Assembly: GCF_024345795.1 (NCBI RefSeq)
Contig: NZ_JAGQBU010000006.1
Span: 55,907 to 119,906, forward strand
Source of the DNA: Synechococcus sp. J7-Johnson
GTDB lineage: Bacteria > Cyanobacteriota > Cyanobacteriia > PCC-6307 > Cyanobiaceae
Direction of reading: 5' to 3'
DNA length: 64,000 nucleotides
The position numbers and the translations under genes are program-made. The notes beneath the pieces are model-generated. The model was not told the origin of the DNA and ran no database searches. It saw nothing but the letters and a program-made list of their open reading frames with translations. Shown here piece by piece: positions 28,421 through 38,217 of the stretch. Each line of letters begins with the position of its first letter. Within the stretch, counting starts at the first letter, position 1.

Positions 28421-30058
28421 TCAGCTGGAGAGGAGAGCTTCGACGAACTCGAAGCTGTTGAAGGGCCGCAGGTCACGGATGCCTTCGCCGGCACCCACAA
28501 AACGGATCGGCAGACCTGCTTCGGAGGCCACCGCCAGAGCCACGCCTCCGCGGGCGCTGCCATCGAGCTTGGTGAGCACCACCCCCGTAAGCCCGGCAGC
28601 GCTAGCAAAGGCCATGGCCTGGCGCAGGCCGTTCTGCCCCTGGCTGGCATCGAGCACGAGCAGCGATTCCACCACCGCCTCCGGGGCCAGCTTGCCAACG
28701 ATGCGCCGCACCTTGCTCAGTTCTTCCATCAGGTTGTTCTTGGTCTGCAGCCGACCGGCGGTGTCCACCAGCACCAGCTCGATGCCTTTGGAGCGGGCCG
28801 CGCCGATGGCGTCATAGACCACGGCGGCAGGGTCGGCATTGGCGCTGGGGTTGGCGATCACCGGCACACCACTGCGCTCACCCCAGATGGTGACCTGCTG
28901 CACAGCGGCAGCGCGGAAGGTGTCGGCAGCGGCGATCAGGCAGCTGTAGCCACTGCGCACCGCCAGATTGGCGAGCTTGCCGAGGGTGGTGGTCTTGCCC
29001 ACTCCGTTCACACCCACCAGCAACCAGACGTTGAGCCGGTCCCGCTGTGGGGCCAGCAGGGGCTCGCCACTGGCCGCGATCGGCTTCTCAAGCAACCCGC
29101 ACAACTGCTCCTTGAGAAAGCGCAGACCCTCAGCCGGCTCCACCACCTCTTCGTTCAGGCGTCTGCGCAGGGCCTCGATCACCTGATCGGTTGCCTGCAC
29201 GCCCACGTCGGCACGCAGCAGACTGGTTTCCAGATCGTCGAGCACCTCCGGGGTGAGGGGATCGTCGCCCAGGGTGTCGAGCAGCTGGGTGACCAGGCCG
29301 CGACGGGTCTTCTCCAGGCCGCGTCGCAGGCGGCTGAGCCAGTCGATCTCCTCGAGCGACACCTGATCGACGCGCCGGCCCTGGGCCGCGAGCACCTCGG
29401 CCGACCAGGTGAAGTCGGCATCGAAGGACCCCAGTTGCGGGCTGGCTTCCTCGCTCGAGGGGGCAGGAGCGGCGGGGGCCTGCGTGGGGACGGCAACGGC
29501 ACTCGGCTCGGCCCTGGGCGGCGGGTCGGTGCTGGGGGCGAGCACGGTCTGCTGGCGCTCGGCCCGGCTGGCCGCGGCCAGCTCCAGCAGGGAGGGGCCG
29601 GCGGGGGTGGGCACCTCCAGCACAGGAGCCGATGCTGACTCCAGCGTTGGCAGCGATGCAGGTACAGGCTCAGCCGCGTCAACTGGATCTTGGTAAGGCG
29701 CCGCAGTTTCAGCCGGTTCAGGGGTTGGTTCAGGCGTTGGTTCAGACGGCTGGGGGGGGGCAGCCGGCTGGCTGCGCTCGTGTTCCGCCTTGAGGCGGGC
29801 ATAGGCCTGGCGAGCCCAGTCGAGGGCGTCCTGGTCCAAAGCGGCTGCTGAGGCGGCGGGAGCTGAGGAGGTGGCAGCTGAGGCGGCTGAAGGCTGAGGC
29901 GGCTCCTCAGGCACGCTGGCGTGACCAGCGGCAGTTTGAGCTTCGGCTTCGGATTCAGGCTTGTCTTCGGCTGTGTCTTCGCCAACCCCGGAGGCCGCGG
30001 CAGGCTCAGACGCCGCCTCGGTTGTGGTGGGGCGCCGCCGGAACCAGTCGAAGACCAT
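28421..30058 (-). CDS. ftsY: Signal recognition particle receptor FtsY
   Basis: FtsY docks SRP-ribosome complexes at the membrane using a GTPase NG domain. The 545-residue protein has a long acidic, Pro/Ala/Glu-rich A domain (1-220), then the N domain and G domain with GVNGVGKTTTLGKLA, the AADTFRAAAVQQ insertion box, DTAGRLQTK and TKLDGSARGG, ending FVGAGEGIRDLRPFNSFEFVEALLSS. The A domain is coded by imperfect 12- and 15-base repeats and contains a run of nine C on the coding strand. Minus strand between nusB (6 bases upstream) and the PP2C gene. Confidence 0.96.
   Translation of the reverse strand: MVFDWFRRRPTTTEAASEPAAASGVGEDTAEDKPESEAEAQTAAGHASVPEEPPQPSAASAATSSAPAASAAALDQDALDWARQAYARLKAEHERSQPAAPPQPSEPTPEPTPEPAETAAPYQDPVDAAEPVPASLPTLESASAPVLEVPTPAGPSLLELAAASRAERQQTVLAPSTDPPPRAEPSAVAVPTQAPAAPAPSSEEASPQLGSFDADFTWSAEVLAAQGRRVDQVSLEEIDWLSRLRRGLEKTRRGLVTQLLDTLGDDPLTPEVLDDLETSLLRADVGVQATDQVIEALRRRLNEEVVEPAEGLRFLKEQLCGLLEKPIAASGEPLLAPQRDRLNVWLLVGVNGVGKTTTLGKLANLAVRSGYSCLIAAADTFRAAAVQQVTIWGERSGVPVIANPSANADPAAVVYDAIGAARSKGIELVLVDTAGRLQTKNNLMEELSKVRRIVGKLAPEAVVESLLVLDASQGQNGLRQAMAFASAAGLTGVVLTKLDGSARGGVALAVASEAGLPIRFVGAGEGIRDLRPFNSFEFVEALLSS
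29715..29905 (-). repeat. Short tandem repeats and a C9 tract coding the FtsY acidic linker
   Basis: Three 12-base units GGTTCAG... at 29715-29750 (coding PTPEPTPEP) are followed by nine G on the + strand at 29752-29760. Further on, at 29846-29905, are imperfect 15-base units beginning GCTGAGG, coding Ser/Ala/Thr-rich sequence. These are in the disordered A domain, where length changes in multiples of three would be tolerated. Confidence 0.75.
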
Positions 30059-30064
30059 GCTTGC

Positions 30065-30679
30065 TCAAGAGACGGAGGTGGTGAGCCGGCGCAGGATCCC
30101 GTTGATCATCCGGCGGCCCTGATCATCGCTGTAGCGGTTGGCCAGCTCCACAGCCTCATTGCAGGCCACCGGAGCCGGGGTTCCGAAGGTGTGAAGATCC
30201 ACAGCCGCCAGCCGCAGAATGTCGCGGTCGATGCGGGGAAGCCGGCCGAGGCGCCAGCCTTCCATCACGGCATCGAGCCGAGAATCCAGGGCTTCGCGGT
30301 CCTGAAGGACGGCACGGGTGCGGGCGAGGGCCCCTTCGCGGATCTCGCTCTGGTCGGCAAGCATCAGCAGACGGGGCAGCTCCAGGCTGGCGGAGAGCCG
30401 ATTGAGCGCCTGCTCGGCATGGGTCAGACCCTGCTGAAGGTAATCCCGCACCCGCGGCAATTGATCGGCCGCATCGATCAGTTCACTCTCGAGCAGTTGC
30501 TGCTGTGCCTGCTGCAGATCAATCTCAGCATTGTCGAGGGCCTCACGCACGTGCTGGGCCAAGCTGGCCAAGGCCTGCTCCAGCAGACTTTCCAGCGGCA
30601 GATCAGCCGGTGGAACGCGGTCATTGACCTGGCCCAGCATCAGAAGGGCCAGTTCTCTGGAGATGGATCTACTCGGCAT
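30065..30679 (-). CDS. nusB: Transcription antitermination factor NusB
   Basis: NusB with NusE supports rRNA antitermination and processing. The 204-residue protein starts SRSISRELALLMLGQV, has a central helical insertion with many Gln/Glu residues (about 30-110), longer than in E. coli NusB (139 residues) but usual for cyanobacteria, and the C-terminal family core LGRLPRIDRDILRLAAVDL, PAPVACNEAVELANRYSDDQGRRMINGIL. ATG at 30679 is chosen over one at 30700. It lies between the DUF502 gene and ftsY on the same strand. Confidence 0.93.
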   Translation of the reverse strand: MPSRSISRELALLMLGQVNDRVPPADLPLESLLEQALASLAQHVREALDNAEIDLQQAQQQLLESELIDAADQLPRVRDYLQQGLTHAEQALNRLSASLELPRLLMLADQSEIREGALARTRAVLQDREALDSRLDAVMEGWRLGRLPRIDRDILRLAAVDLHTFGTPAPVACNEAVELANRYSDDQGRRMINGILRRLTTSVS

Positions 30680-30708
30680 CGGGTGGGTCGAGGGTGGCAA
30701 GCCGCAGA

Positions 30709-31458
30709 TCAGGGCTTGGTGGGGGGAGAGGACGAGAACACAGGAGCACGCAGCTGGGCAAGCAGGCTGGAGAAGCTGCGGCTTGCTGGGATTTCTCGAT
30801 CATCATCAGGGCTGACAATCCCTGCGGAGATGATCGTGCGGAACGCATCCTCCACCGAGAGGTCAAGATCGCGGACCGCGGTTTCCGGCACCACGGCGTA
30901 CCAACCGGTGGTGGGGTTTGGAGCTGTGGGAATGAACACGCTCAGCATCGGTTGGTCGAAGCCTCCCTGCATGGCACTGCCGAGGACACCGGTGACGAAG
31001 CCGAGGGCAAAGAGACCTTTGCGTGGATATTCCACCAGAACGACCCGCCGAAAGCGGGTGGAATTGTCACGGAAAACTGTTTCGAGCAGTTGCTTGAGCG
31101 TCTTGTAGACAGAGCCGGCAAGGGGAATGCGCTGGAGGGTTCCCTCGCCGAAATCCAACAGCCAGCGGCCGACGATGTTGCGTGCCATCAGGCCGATCAA
31201 CAGAATTCCCAGCAAGGGAACCAACAACCCGACACCCAGATTGATCAACTCCTGAAGGAGTGGGTTAAGGGTATTGAAAGGATTGAACTGCTTGGGAATC
31301 GAGGTGAGAAAGGCGAGCACAAAACGGCTCACCGTGGTCGCCAACCAGATGGTGGTGGCCAGGGGAATGACCACCAGCAGACCGGCGATCAGATCGTTTT
31401 TAAGGTCCTGCTGCAACCGGGTCCCCAACGGTTGATCAGGTCTGGGGCTCGACTGCAC
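30709..31458 (-). CDS. DUF502 family membrane protein
   Basis: A protein of about 249 residues. Two hydrophobic segments (about 25-50 and 72-94; the second is NLGVGLLVPLLGILLIGLMA) are followed by a conserved soluble region with FGEGTLQRIPLAGSVYKTLKQ, VVLVEYPRKGLFALGFVTG, and FIPTAPNPTTGWYAVVPE. This is the DUF502 pattern, whose function is not settled; plant homologues are the LCV-like proteins. GTG at 31458 is preferred over TTG at 31461. nusB starts 30 bases after its stop, so they are probably cotranscribed. Confidence 0.9.
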   Translation of the reverse strand: MQSSPRPDQPLGTRLQQDLKNDLIAGLLVVIPLATTIWLATTVSRFVLAFLTSIPKQFNPFNTLNPLLQELINLGVGLLVPLLGILLIGLMARNIVGRWLLDFGEGTLQRIPLAGSVYKTLKQLLETVFRDNSTRFRRVVLVEYPRKGLFALGFVTGVLGSAMQGGFDQPMLSVFIPTAPNPTTGWYAVVPETAVRDLDLSVEDAFRTIISAGIVSPDDDREIPASRSFSSLLAQLRAPVFSSSPPTKP

Positions 31459-31554
31459 CAAGGATCTTCCCGGTTGTCCGGTTTTCGAATTGCTCAGATC
31501 AACCTAGCCAGCCGCCTGGTGCAGCAGCAGCTTCAGGATGGCTTCAAGGGATTC

Positions 31555-32202
31555 TCAGAGCAAAGCGGCCAGCGCCAGCAGGGTGAACGCCACAGCCAGC
31601 ACCGCGGCAGAGCCGGTGCCGGCGTAGCGGCGCTGATTCACCGACAGACCCTGAGCCCGCTCTGCTTCCTGGAACTGCTGCTCCATCTGCTGCAGCTGGC
31701 GGTCGATGAAACCGCGGGCAGCCTGCTGCTTCTGCTCATCGGTGGCCTGGGGCGGGACCTGACCGGACTGCTCGGCCTGGCGCACCAGTTGCTCCAGCAC
31801 CTGGGGATTCTGGCTTTGCTGCTTGGCCATCTCCAGCTGACTGCGCTGGGCGGTCAATGCCTGCTCGGTCTTGGCGGTAAGCACACCATCGCCGCTGATC
31901 GCCACCGGCACCGACACCGCCAGGCCAATGGCGAGCAGAGCCGCCAGGGCCGCCACCAGCCAACGCAGGGGGGTGCGGGAGTCGGTCTGATCCAGGCGTG
32001 AGCCGAACAGGGCCAGCAGCAGGCCCACCAGAGCCATCGGTGACTGGGTGATCAGGCGCTCGATCACCATCTGGCGGAAGGCTTCCTCCTGCCAGCTCCA
32101 GGCGGAAACCACAGCCGCCAGCTGCAGCACCAGCAGCGCGACAAGGGTGAGACCGAGCCAGCGCAGGAGATAGCCGAGTCGGCCAGTTGAGGCAGGAGTC
32201 AC
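31555..32202 (-). CDS. HpsJ-like membrane protein
   Basis: A 215-residue protein with four hydrophobic segments: about 15-32, 51-68, 83-104 and the C-terminal GTGSAAVLAVAFTLLALAALL. Between the third and fourth is a Gln/Glu-rich coiled coil (TEQALTAQRSQLEMAKQQSQ to QLQQMEQQFQEAERAQ). The layout resembles cyanobacterial HpsJ proteins linked to hormogonium polysaccharide synthesis, but no hps, pilus or glycosyltransferase genes are beside it, so the assignment is weak. GTG at 32202 is the start taken; the longer frame to 32268 overlaps the divergent queG start. The origin-proximal position is conserved in related genomes as far as I recall. Confidence 0.65.
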   Translation of the reverse strand: MTPASTGRLGYLLRWLGLTLVALLVLQLAAVVSAWSWQEEAFRQMVIERLITQSPMALVGLLLALFGSRLDQTDSRTPLRWLVAALAALLAIGLAVSVPVAISGDGVLTAKTEQALTAQRSQLEMAKQQSQNPQVLEQLVRQAEQSGQVPPQATDEQKQQAARGFIDRQLQQMEQQFQEAERAQGLSVNQRRYAGTGSAAVLAVAFTLLALAALL

Positions 32203-32233
32203 AGCAGGATGACAATCAGCGGCAACTGTACGG

Positions 32234-33232
32234 GTGAGATCAGACCATCCCCAGCAACCGGCCGCCACGCCCGAATCTGAGCTCCGACTTCAGGAGCTGG
32301 CGATTGCGCTCAAGGAACAGGCCAGGTCCCTGGGGTTCGAGCCGGTGGGGCTGGCAGCCTTACCAGGCGATGGGCGGATGCCCCTGCGCAATGCGGCGCT
32401 GGAACGCTGGCTGGAGGCCGGTCACCAGGCCGGCATGGCCTGGATGGCCGATCCCCGACGCCGCGAAGTCACCAGCCTGCTGCCCGGCGTGCGCAGCCTG
32501 CTGGCCGTGGGTCTCAACTATCACGTGGCCATCAGGCGTAAGCCGGGCAGCCTGGCCGTCGCCCGCTATGGCTGGGGCAGGGATTATCACCGGGTGATTG
32601 ATGGACGTCTGCGTCGGCTGGGGCGCTGGCTCGAGGAGCAGTGCCCTGGCGTGGCCTGGCGGGCCTGCGTCGACAGCGCCCCCCTGCTGGACAAGGCCTG
32701 GGCCGAACAGGCGGGTCTTGGCTGGATCGGCAAGAACGGCAACCTGATCCACCCCCGTCGGGGATCGTGGATGCTGATCGGCCACCTGCTCACCACGGCC
32801 GATCTGCCTGGCGATGCTCCATCTGAACCTCTCTGCGGCCGCTGCAGCCGCTGCCTCGAGGCCTGCCCCACCGGGGCCATCAGCGAGCCCTTTGTGGTGG
32901 ATGCCAACCGCTGCCTCGCTTATCACACGATTGAAAACCGAGACAAGACCCTTCCGGCGGCCATGGCCGCGGCCATGGGTCCCTGGGTGGCTGGCTGCGA
33001 CATCTGTCAGGACGTCTGCCCATGGAACCAGCAGACGCTTCCCAGCTCGGAGGATCCAGACCTGCAGCCCAGGCACTGGCTGCTCAACCTGAACGCCGAA
33101 GAGGCCCTCGCCTGGAGTGATGCCGAGTGGGACGAGCGGCTGAGGGGGTCGGCCTTGCGACGGATCAAGCCCTGGATGTGGCGGCGCAATCTTCGGTCGG
33201 CCCAGGCCGAGACCCCAGAAGCAGACCCCTAG
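32234..33232 (+). CDS. queG: Epoxyqueuosine reductase
   Basis: QueG uses cobalamin and two [4Fe-4S] clusters to reduce epoxyqueuosine to queuosine in tRNA, the last step of queuosine synthesis. The 332-residue protein shows the cobalamin-binding N-terminal part (SLLAVGLNYHVAI, RYGWGRDYHRVI, AEQAGLGWIGKNGNLIHPRRGSWMLIG) and two ferredoxin-like motifs CGRCSRCLEACP and CDICQDVCPWN. GTG start at 32234. It is divergent from the HpsJ-like gene and 8 bases before the TPR gene. Confidence 0.95.
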   Translation: MRSDHPQQPAATPESELRLQELAIALKEQARSLGFEPVGLAALPGDGRMPLRNAALERWLEAGHQAGMAWMADPRRREVTSLLPGVRSLLAVGLNYHVAIRRKPGSLAVARYGWGRDYHRVIDGRLRRLGRWLEEQCPGVAWRACVDSAPLLDKAWAEQAGLGWIGKNGNLIHPRRGSWMLIGHLLTTADLPGDAPSEPLCGRCSRCLEACPTGAISEPFVVDANRCLAYHTIENRDKTLPAAMAAAMGPWVAGCDICQDVCPWNQQTLPSSEDPDLQPRHWLLNLNAEEALAWSDAEWDERLRGSALRRIKPWMWRRNLRSAQAETPEADP

Positions 33233-33240
33233 GCTGAACC

Positions 33241-34161
33241 ATGGATCTCAAAGCTGGCATGGCTCCGCGCTGGTTCAACTCTCTGGCGTCGGCTCCCCTG
33301 GCGGTGGCCCTGGCCATCGGCCCAGCCGCTTCGGCGCAGGCTCTGGTTCCTTATGTCTACGTGCCCAGGGCGGAGGAACTGGAGGCAGCGGGACTGGGCA
33401 TCGCCCAGGCGGCCACACGGCTGCTGCGGCTGGGCCAGGCCGACGACGCGGCCCGGTTGGCGGGCCTGACGGTGCAGCTTCTGCCCAACGACCCCCGCGG
33501 CTGGGTGCTGCTGGCGGAAGCGCAGCTGCGCAGCAACCAGATCAAACCCGCCGGCCAGTCGCTGGCGCGGGCAAAGGAACTCGATCCGCGCAACCCCGGC
33601 ATCTGGTTCGCGGAAGGCTCGCTGGCCCTGCGGGATGGTCAGCCCGGCCAGGCGGTCGGTCTGCTGGAAACCGGTCTGAAGTTCGACGGCAAGAATCCCG
33701 GCGCCCACTTCGACCTGGGCAACGCCCACCTGCTGCTCAACAATCCCCAGGCGGCGCTGGGGTCGTTCGATCAGGCCTCGGGCCTGCGCAAGGATTTCTG
33801 GGAAGCGATCAACAACCAGGGGCTGGTGCTCTATGAGCTCGGCCGCAACGACGACGCCATCCGGCGCTGGCGCAGGGCCCTGGAGATCAATCCCAAGGCC
33901 GCAGAACCCATGCTCGCTCTGGCTGCGGCACTCCACGCCCGGCCGGGCGACCAGAAAGAAGCACTGGAGATGGCCAGCCAGGCCCTGGCGATCGAGCCCA
34001 ACTACGTGTTGGATGCATATCAGAAGGAGCAACTCTGGGGTCCGCGGCTGCGCAGCAGCACCCGCGTCCTGCTTGAGAACCCGGCAATCAAGGCCGCCGC
34101 CGACCGGGCCAATGCAAACGCCACCGGCAGCAGCGACGGGGAAGACTCCGGGGAGGAGTGA
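33241..34161 (+). CDS. Exported TPR-repeat protein
   Basis: A 306-residue protein with a signal peptide (core LASAPLAVALAIGPAAS, cleavage near AQA-LVPY) and then six or seven TPR units, for example AATRLLRLGQADDAARLAGL, PRGWVLLAEAQLRSNQIKPA, AHFDLGNAHLLLNNPQAALG and NNQGLVLYELGRNDDAIRRW. The tail is acidic and Ser/Gly-rich. TPRs mediate protein-protein contacts, probably in periplasm or lumen; no partner is shown. It sits 8 bases after queG and 76 bases before the gyrA-like gene, all on the + strand. Confidence 0.88.
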   Translation: MDLKAGMAPRWFNSLASAPLAVALAIGPAASAQALVPYVYVPRAEELEAAGLGIAQAATRLLRLGQADDAARLAGLTVQLLPNDPRGWVLLAEAQLRSNQIKPAGQSLARAKELDPRNPGIWFAEGSLALRDGQPGQAVGLLETGLKFDGKNPGAHFDLGNAHLLLNNPQAALGSFDQASGLRKDFWEAINNQGLVLYELGRNDDAIRRWRRALEINPKAAEPMLALAAALHARPGDQKEALEMASQALAIEPNYVLDAYQKEQLWGPRLRSSTRVLLENPAIKAAADRANANATGSSDGEDSGEE

Positions 34162-34237
34162 GGCCGGACGCTGGATGGGGCCTCACCGGAGAGGATCTGT
34201 AGGCTGAGCGCCTTCCGCCCTCAGATCCCAGAACCGG

Positions 34238-36700
34238 ATGGCCGAGGAGCGCGTCCAGCCCATCGCCCTGCATCAAGAGATGCAGCGTTCGTACCTCGAG
34301 TACGCGATGAGCGTGATCGTGGGCCGCGCCCTGCCCGATGTGCGTGATGGCCTCAAGCCCGTGCAGCGCCGGATCCTGTTCGCCATGCATGAACTGGGGC
34401 TGACCCCGGACCGGCCCTACCGCAAATGCGCCCGGGTGGTGGGCGACGTGCTGGGCAAATACCACCCCCATGGCGACCAGGCGGTCTATGACGCCCTGGT
34501 GCGCCTGGTGCAGACCTTCGCCAGCCGCCATCCGCTGCTGGATGGCCACGGCAACTTCGGCTCGGTTGACGACGACCCGCCGGCCGCCATGCGCTACACC
34601 GAAACCAGGCTGGCACCGATCGCCCACCAGGCGATGCTCGATGAGATCGGCAACGACACCGTTGATTTCGCTTCCAACTTCGACGGCTCCCAACAGGAGC
34701 CCACCGTGCTGCCGGCCCAGCTTCCGTTCCTGCTGCTCAACGGCTGCTCGGGCATCGCGGTGGGCATGGCCACCAGCATTCCTCCCCACAATCTGGGCGA
34801 GGTGGTGGAGGCACTGATCGCTCTGATCCGCAAGCCGGAGCTGGGAGACGAGAAGCTGCTGGAGCTGGTGCCCGGGCCCGACTTCCCCACCGGCGGGGAG
34901 GTGCTGGTAAGCAGCGGTGTGCGCGACACCTATCTGCTTGGGCGCGGCAGCATCCCAATGCGGGGCATTGCCCACATCGAGGAGGTGCAGCCGGGCAAGG
35001 GTCGCCACCGCCGCAGCGCTGTGGTGGTAACCGAGTTGCCCTATCAGCTGAGCAAAGCGGGCTGGATCGAGAAGCTCGCCGAGCAGGTGAACGACGGCAA
35101 GATCGGCGGCATCGCCGACATCCGTGACGAGAGCGACCGAGAGGGGATGCGGGTGGTGATCGAGCTGCGCCGGGATGCCGAGGCCAGCAAGGTGCTCGCA
35201 GACCTGCAAAGGCGCACCTCCCTGCAGAGCAATTTCGGCGCCATCCTGCTCGCCCTGGTTAATGGCCAGCCCCAGCAGCTCAGCCTGCGCCAGATGCTCA
35301 ACCACTTCCTGGAGTACCGGGAACACACCCTGATCCGCCGCACCAGCCATGCTCTGCGGCGTGCGGAAGACCGGCTCGAGGTGGTGGAGGGCCTGATCCG
35401 CGCCCTCAAAGCCCTGCCCGAGGTGATCGAGAGAATCCAGGCGGCAACTGACGCGGCCAGCGCCAGAGCCAGCTTGCAGGTGCACTTCGACCTGAGCGAA
35501 CGCCAGGCCGATGCCGTGCTGGCCATGCCGCTGCGACGGCTCACTAGCCTGGAGCAGGACGGGCTGCGCCAGGAGTCGGGGGAGCTGCTGGAGGAGCGGG
35601 AACGGTTGCGCCACCTGCTCGACGATCGACCAGCCCTGCTCGATGCCATGGTGGCCGAACTCAAGGCCCTCAAGAAGCGCTACTTCACCCCCCGCCGCAC
35701 CCGGCTGGTGGCCGGCGGCGACGACCTGATGGCCCAACGGGCGGCAGCGGTGCGGCCCAACACCGAGCTGCAGCGCCAGCAGGCTCTCGATGCCCTGCCC
35801 GGAGATGGACGACTGCTGATTCAAGCCGATGGGGTGGTGAGGATCGTGGCACCCCAGGCACTGGGACGACTGCACCTCGATGAAGCAGCGCCCCTCGGAG
35901 AGCATCCGGCCCCGGCACGCCTGATCCTGCCCGTGGCCGAGAGGCCTTCCCTGCTGGCCTTCAGCGCCAGTGGCCGGGTGGCCATGCTGCGCTGGGAATT
36001 CGCCGCCCAGCAGCCCGGTTCCCTGGAGAAATTCCTACCCGAGAGCCTGCTGGGTGATCAGATCGTGGAAGTACTGCCCCTGCCGCAGACGCCAACGGGA
36101 ACACTGGGTCTGCTCAGCAGCGATGGCCGCTTCAAACGGCTGCCACTGGAGACGTTCCGCGAACTTTCCGGCCGGGCCGCCACCGTACTGAAGCTCAAAG
36201 ACGGCGTGCGACTGCGCCGGGTCGTGCCGTGCACAGACGGCCAGGATCTGGTGGTGGCCAGCACCACAGGTCGTCTGCTCAGGTTGGCCGTGAATGACAA
36301 CACCCTGCCGTTGATGGGCAAGGCTGCCCAGGGTCCGACGCTGTTGCGACTGCTGCCTGGCGAAAGCGTGGTGGGGGCAGCCTGCGTCGATCCAGGGACC
36401 GATGTGCTGCTGGTCAGCCGCCACAGCCAGCTGAGGCGGCTGGAGGTGGAGAGCCTGCGCCGCTGTGAGCGTGGAGATCTTGGTCAGATCGGCCTGCGCT
36501 TCCTCCAGCGGGAGGACGAATTGGTCGATCTGCAGGCGGGAAGCACCGCGATCGTGGGCCTGAGGTTCTCCACGGGCCGAAGCCTGCGGCTGGCAATGGC
36601 CGAACTCCAGCGCAGCACCGGGGAGGAGGGTCCGAAAGAACCGCTCTGGCCCTGCTCAGCCGATGAAACCGTGATTGACCTGGTGCCCTTGCTCAGCTGA
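34238..36700 (+). CDS. DNA gyrase/topoisomerase IV subunit A paralogue without GyrA box
   Basis: Type IIA topoisomerase cleavage subunit of 820 residues. The catalytic tyrosine is Tyr120 in [10 protein letters not shown], with [20 protein letters not shown] and [10 protein letters not shown] in the breakage-reunion domain. The C-terminal β-pinwheel follows from about 510. The GyrA box QRRGGKG that lets gyrase wrap DNA and supercoil is not present where expected, so this resembles ParC or the second GyrA-like protein of picocyanobacteria. No B subunit is adjacent. Its position close to the origin and beside purF is typical. Whether it decatenates or supercoils is not decidable from sequence alone. 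Confidence 0.9.
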   Translation: MAEERVQPIALHQEMQRSYLEYAMSVIVGRALPDVRDGLKPVQRRILFAMHELGLTPDRPYRKCARVVGDVLGKYHPHGDQAVYDALVRLVQTFASRHPLLDGHGNFGSVDDDPPAAMRYTETRLAPIAHQAMLDEIGNDTVDFASNFDGSQQEPTVLPAQLPFLLLNGCSGIAVGMATSIPPHNLGEVVEALIALIRKPELGDEKLLELVPGPDFPTGGEVLVSSGVRDTYLLGRGSIPMRGIAHIEEVQPGKGRHRRSAVVVTELPYQLSKAGWIEKLAEQVNDGKIGGIADIRDESDREGMRVVIELRRDAEASKVLADLQRRTSLQSNFGAILLALVNGQPQQLSLRQMLNHFLEYREHTLIRRTSHALRRAEDRLEVVEGLIRALKALPEVIERIQAATDAASARASLQVHFDLSERQADAVLAMPLRRLTSLEQDGLRQESGELLEERERLRHLLDDRPALLDAMVAELKALKKRYFTPRRTRLVAGGDDLMAQRAAAVRPNTELQRQQALDALPGDGRLLIQADGVVRIVAPQALGRLHLDEAAPLGEHPAPARLILPVAERPSLLAFSASGRVAMLRWEFAAQQPGSLEKFLPESLLGDQIVEVLPLPQTPTGTLGLLSSDGRFKRLPLETFRELSGRAATVLKLKDGVRLRRVVPCTDGQDLVVASTTGRLLRLAVNDNTLPLMGKAAQGPTLLRLLPGESVVGAACVDPGTDVLLVSRHSQLRRLEVESLRRCERGDLGQIGLRFLQREDELVDLQAGSTAIVGLRFSTGRSLRLAMAELQRSTGEEGPKEPLWPCSADETVIDLVPLLS

Positions 36701-36710
36701 GGAGCTTGGA

Positions 36711-38192
<1,482 letters not shown>

Positions 38193-38217
38193 CTTTCTTT
38201 TACCTTTGCATTGTGCC

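Noticed and set aside
34088..35905. Long open frame antisense to the gyrA-like gene
   Set aside because: Same artefact: low-complexity His/Gln/Leu composition, no domain, and a fully conserved gene on the other strand.
38193..38217. Purine riboswitch before purF
   Set aside because: The spacer between purL and purF is only 25 bases, too short for any riboswitch; the spacer before purL (66 bases) shows no purine-aptamer pattern.
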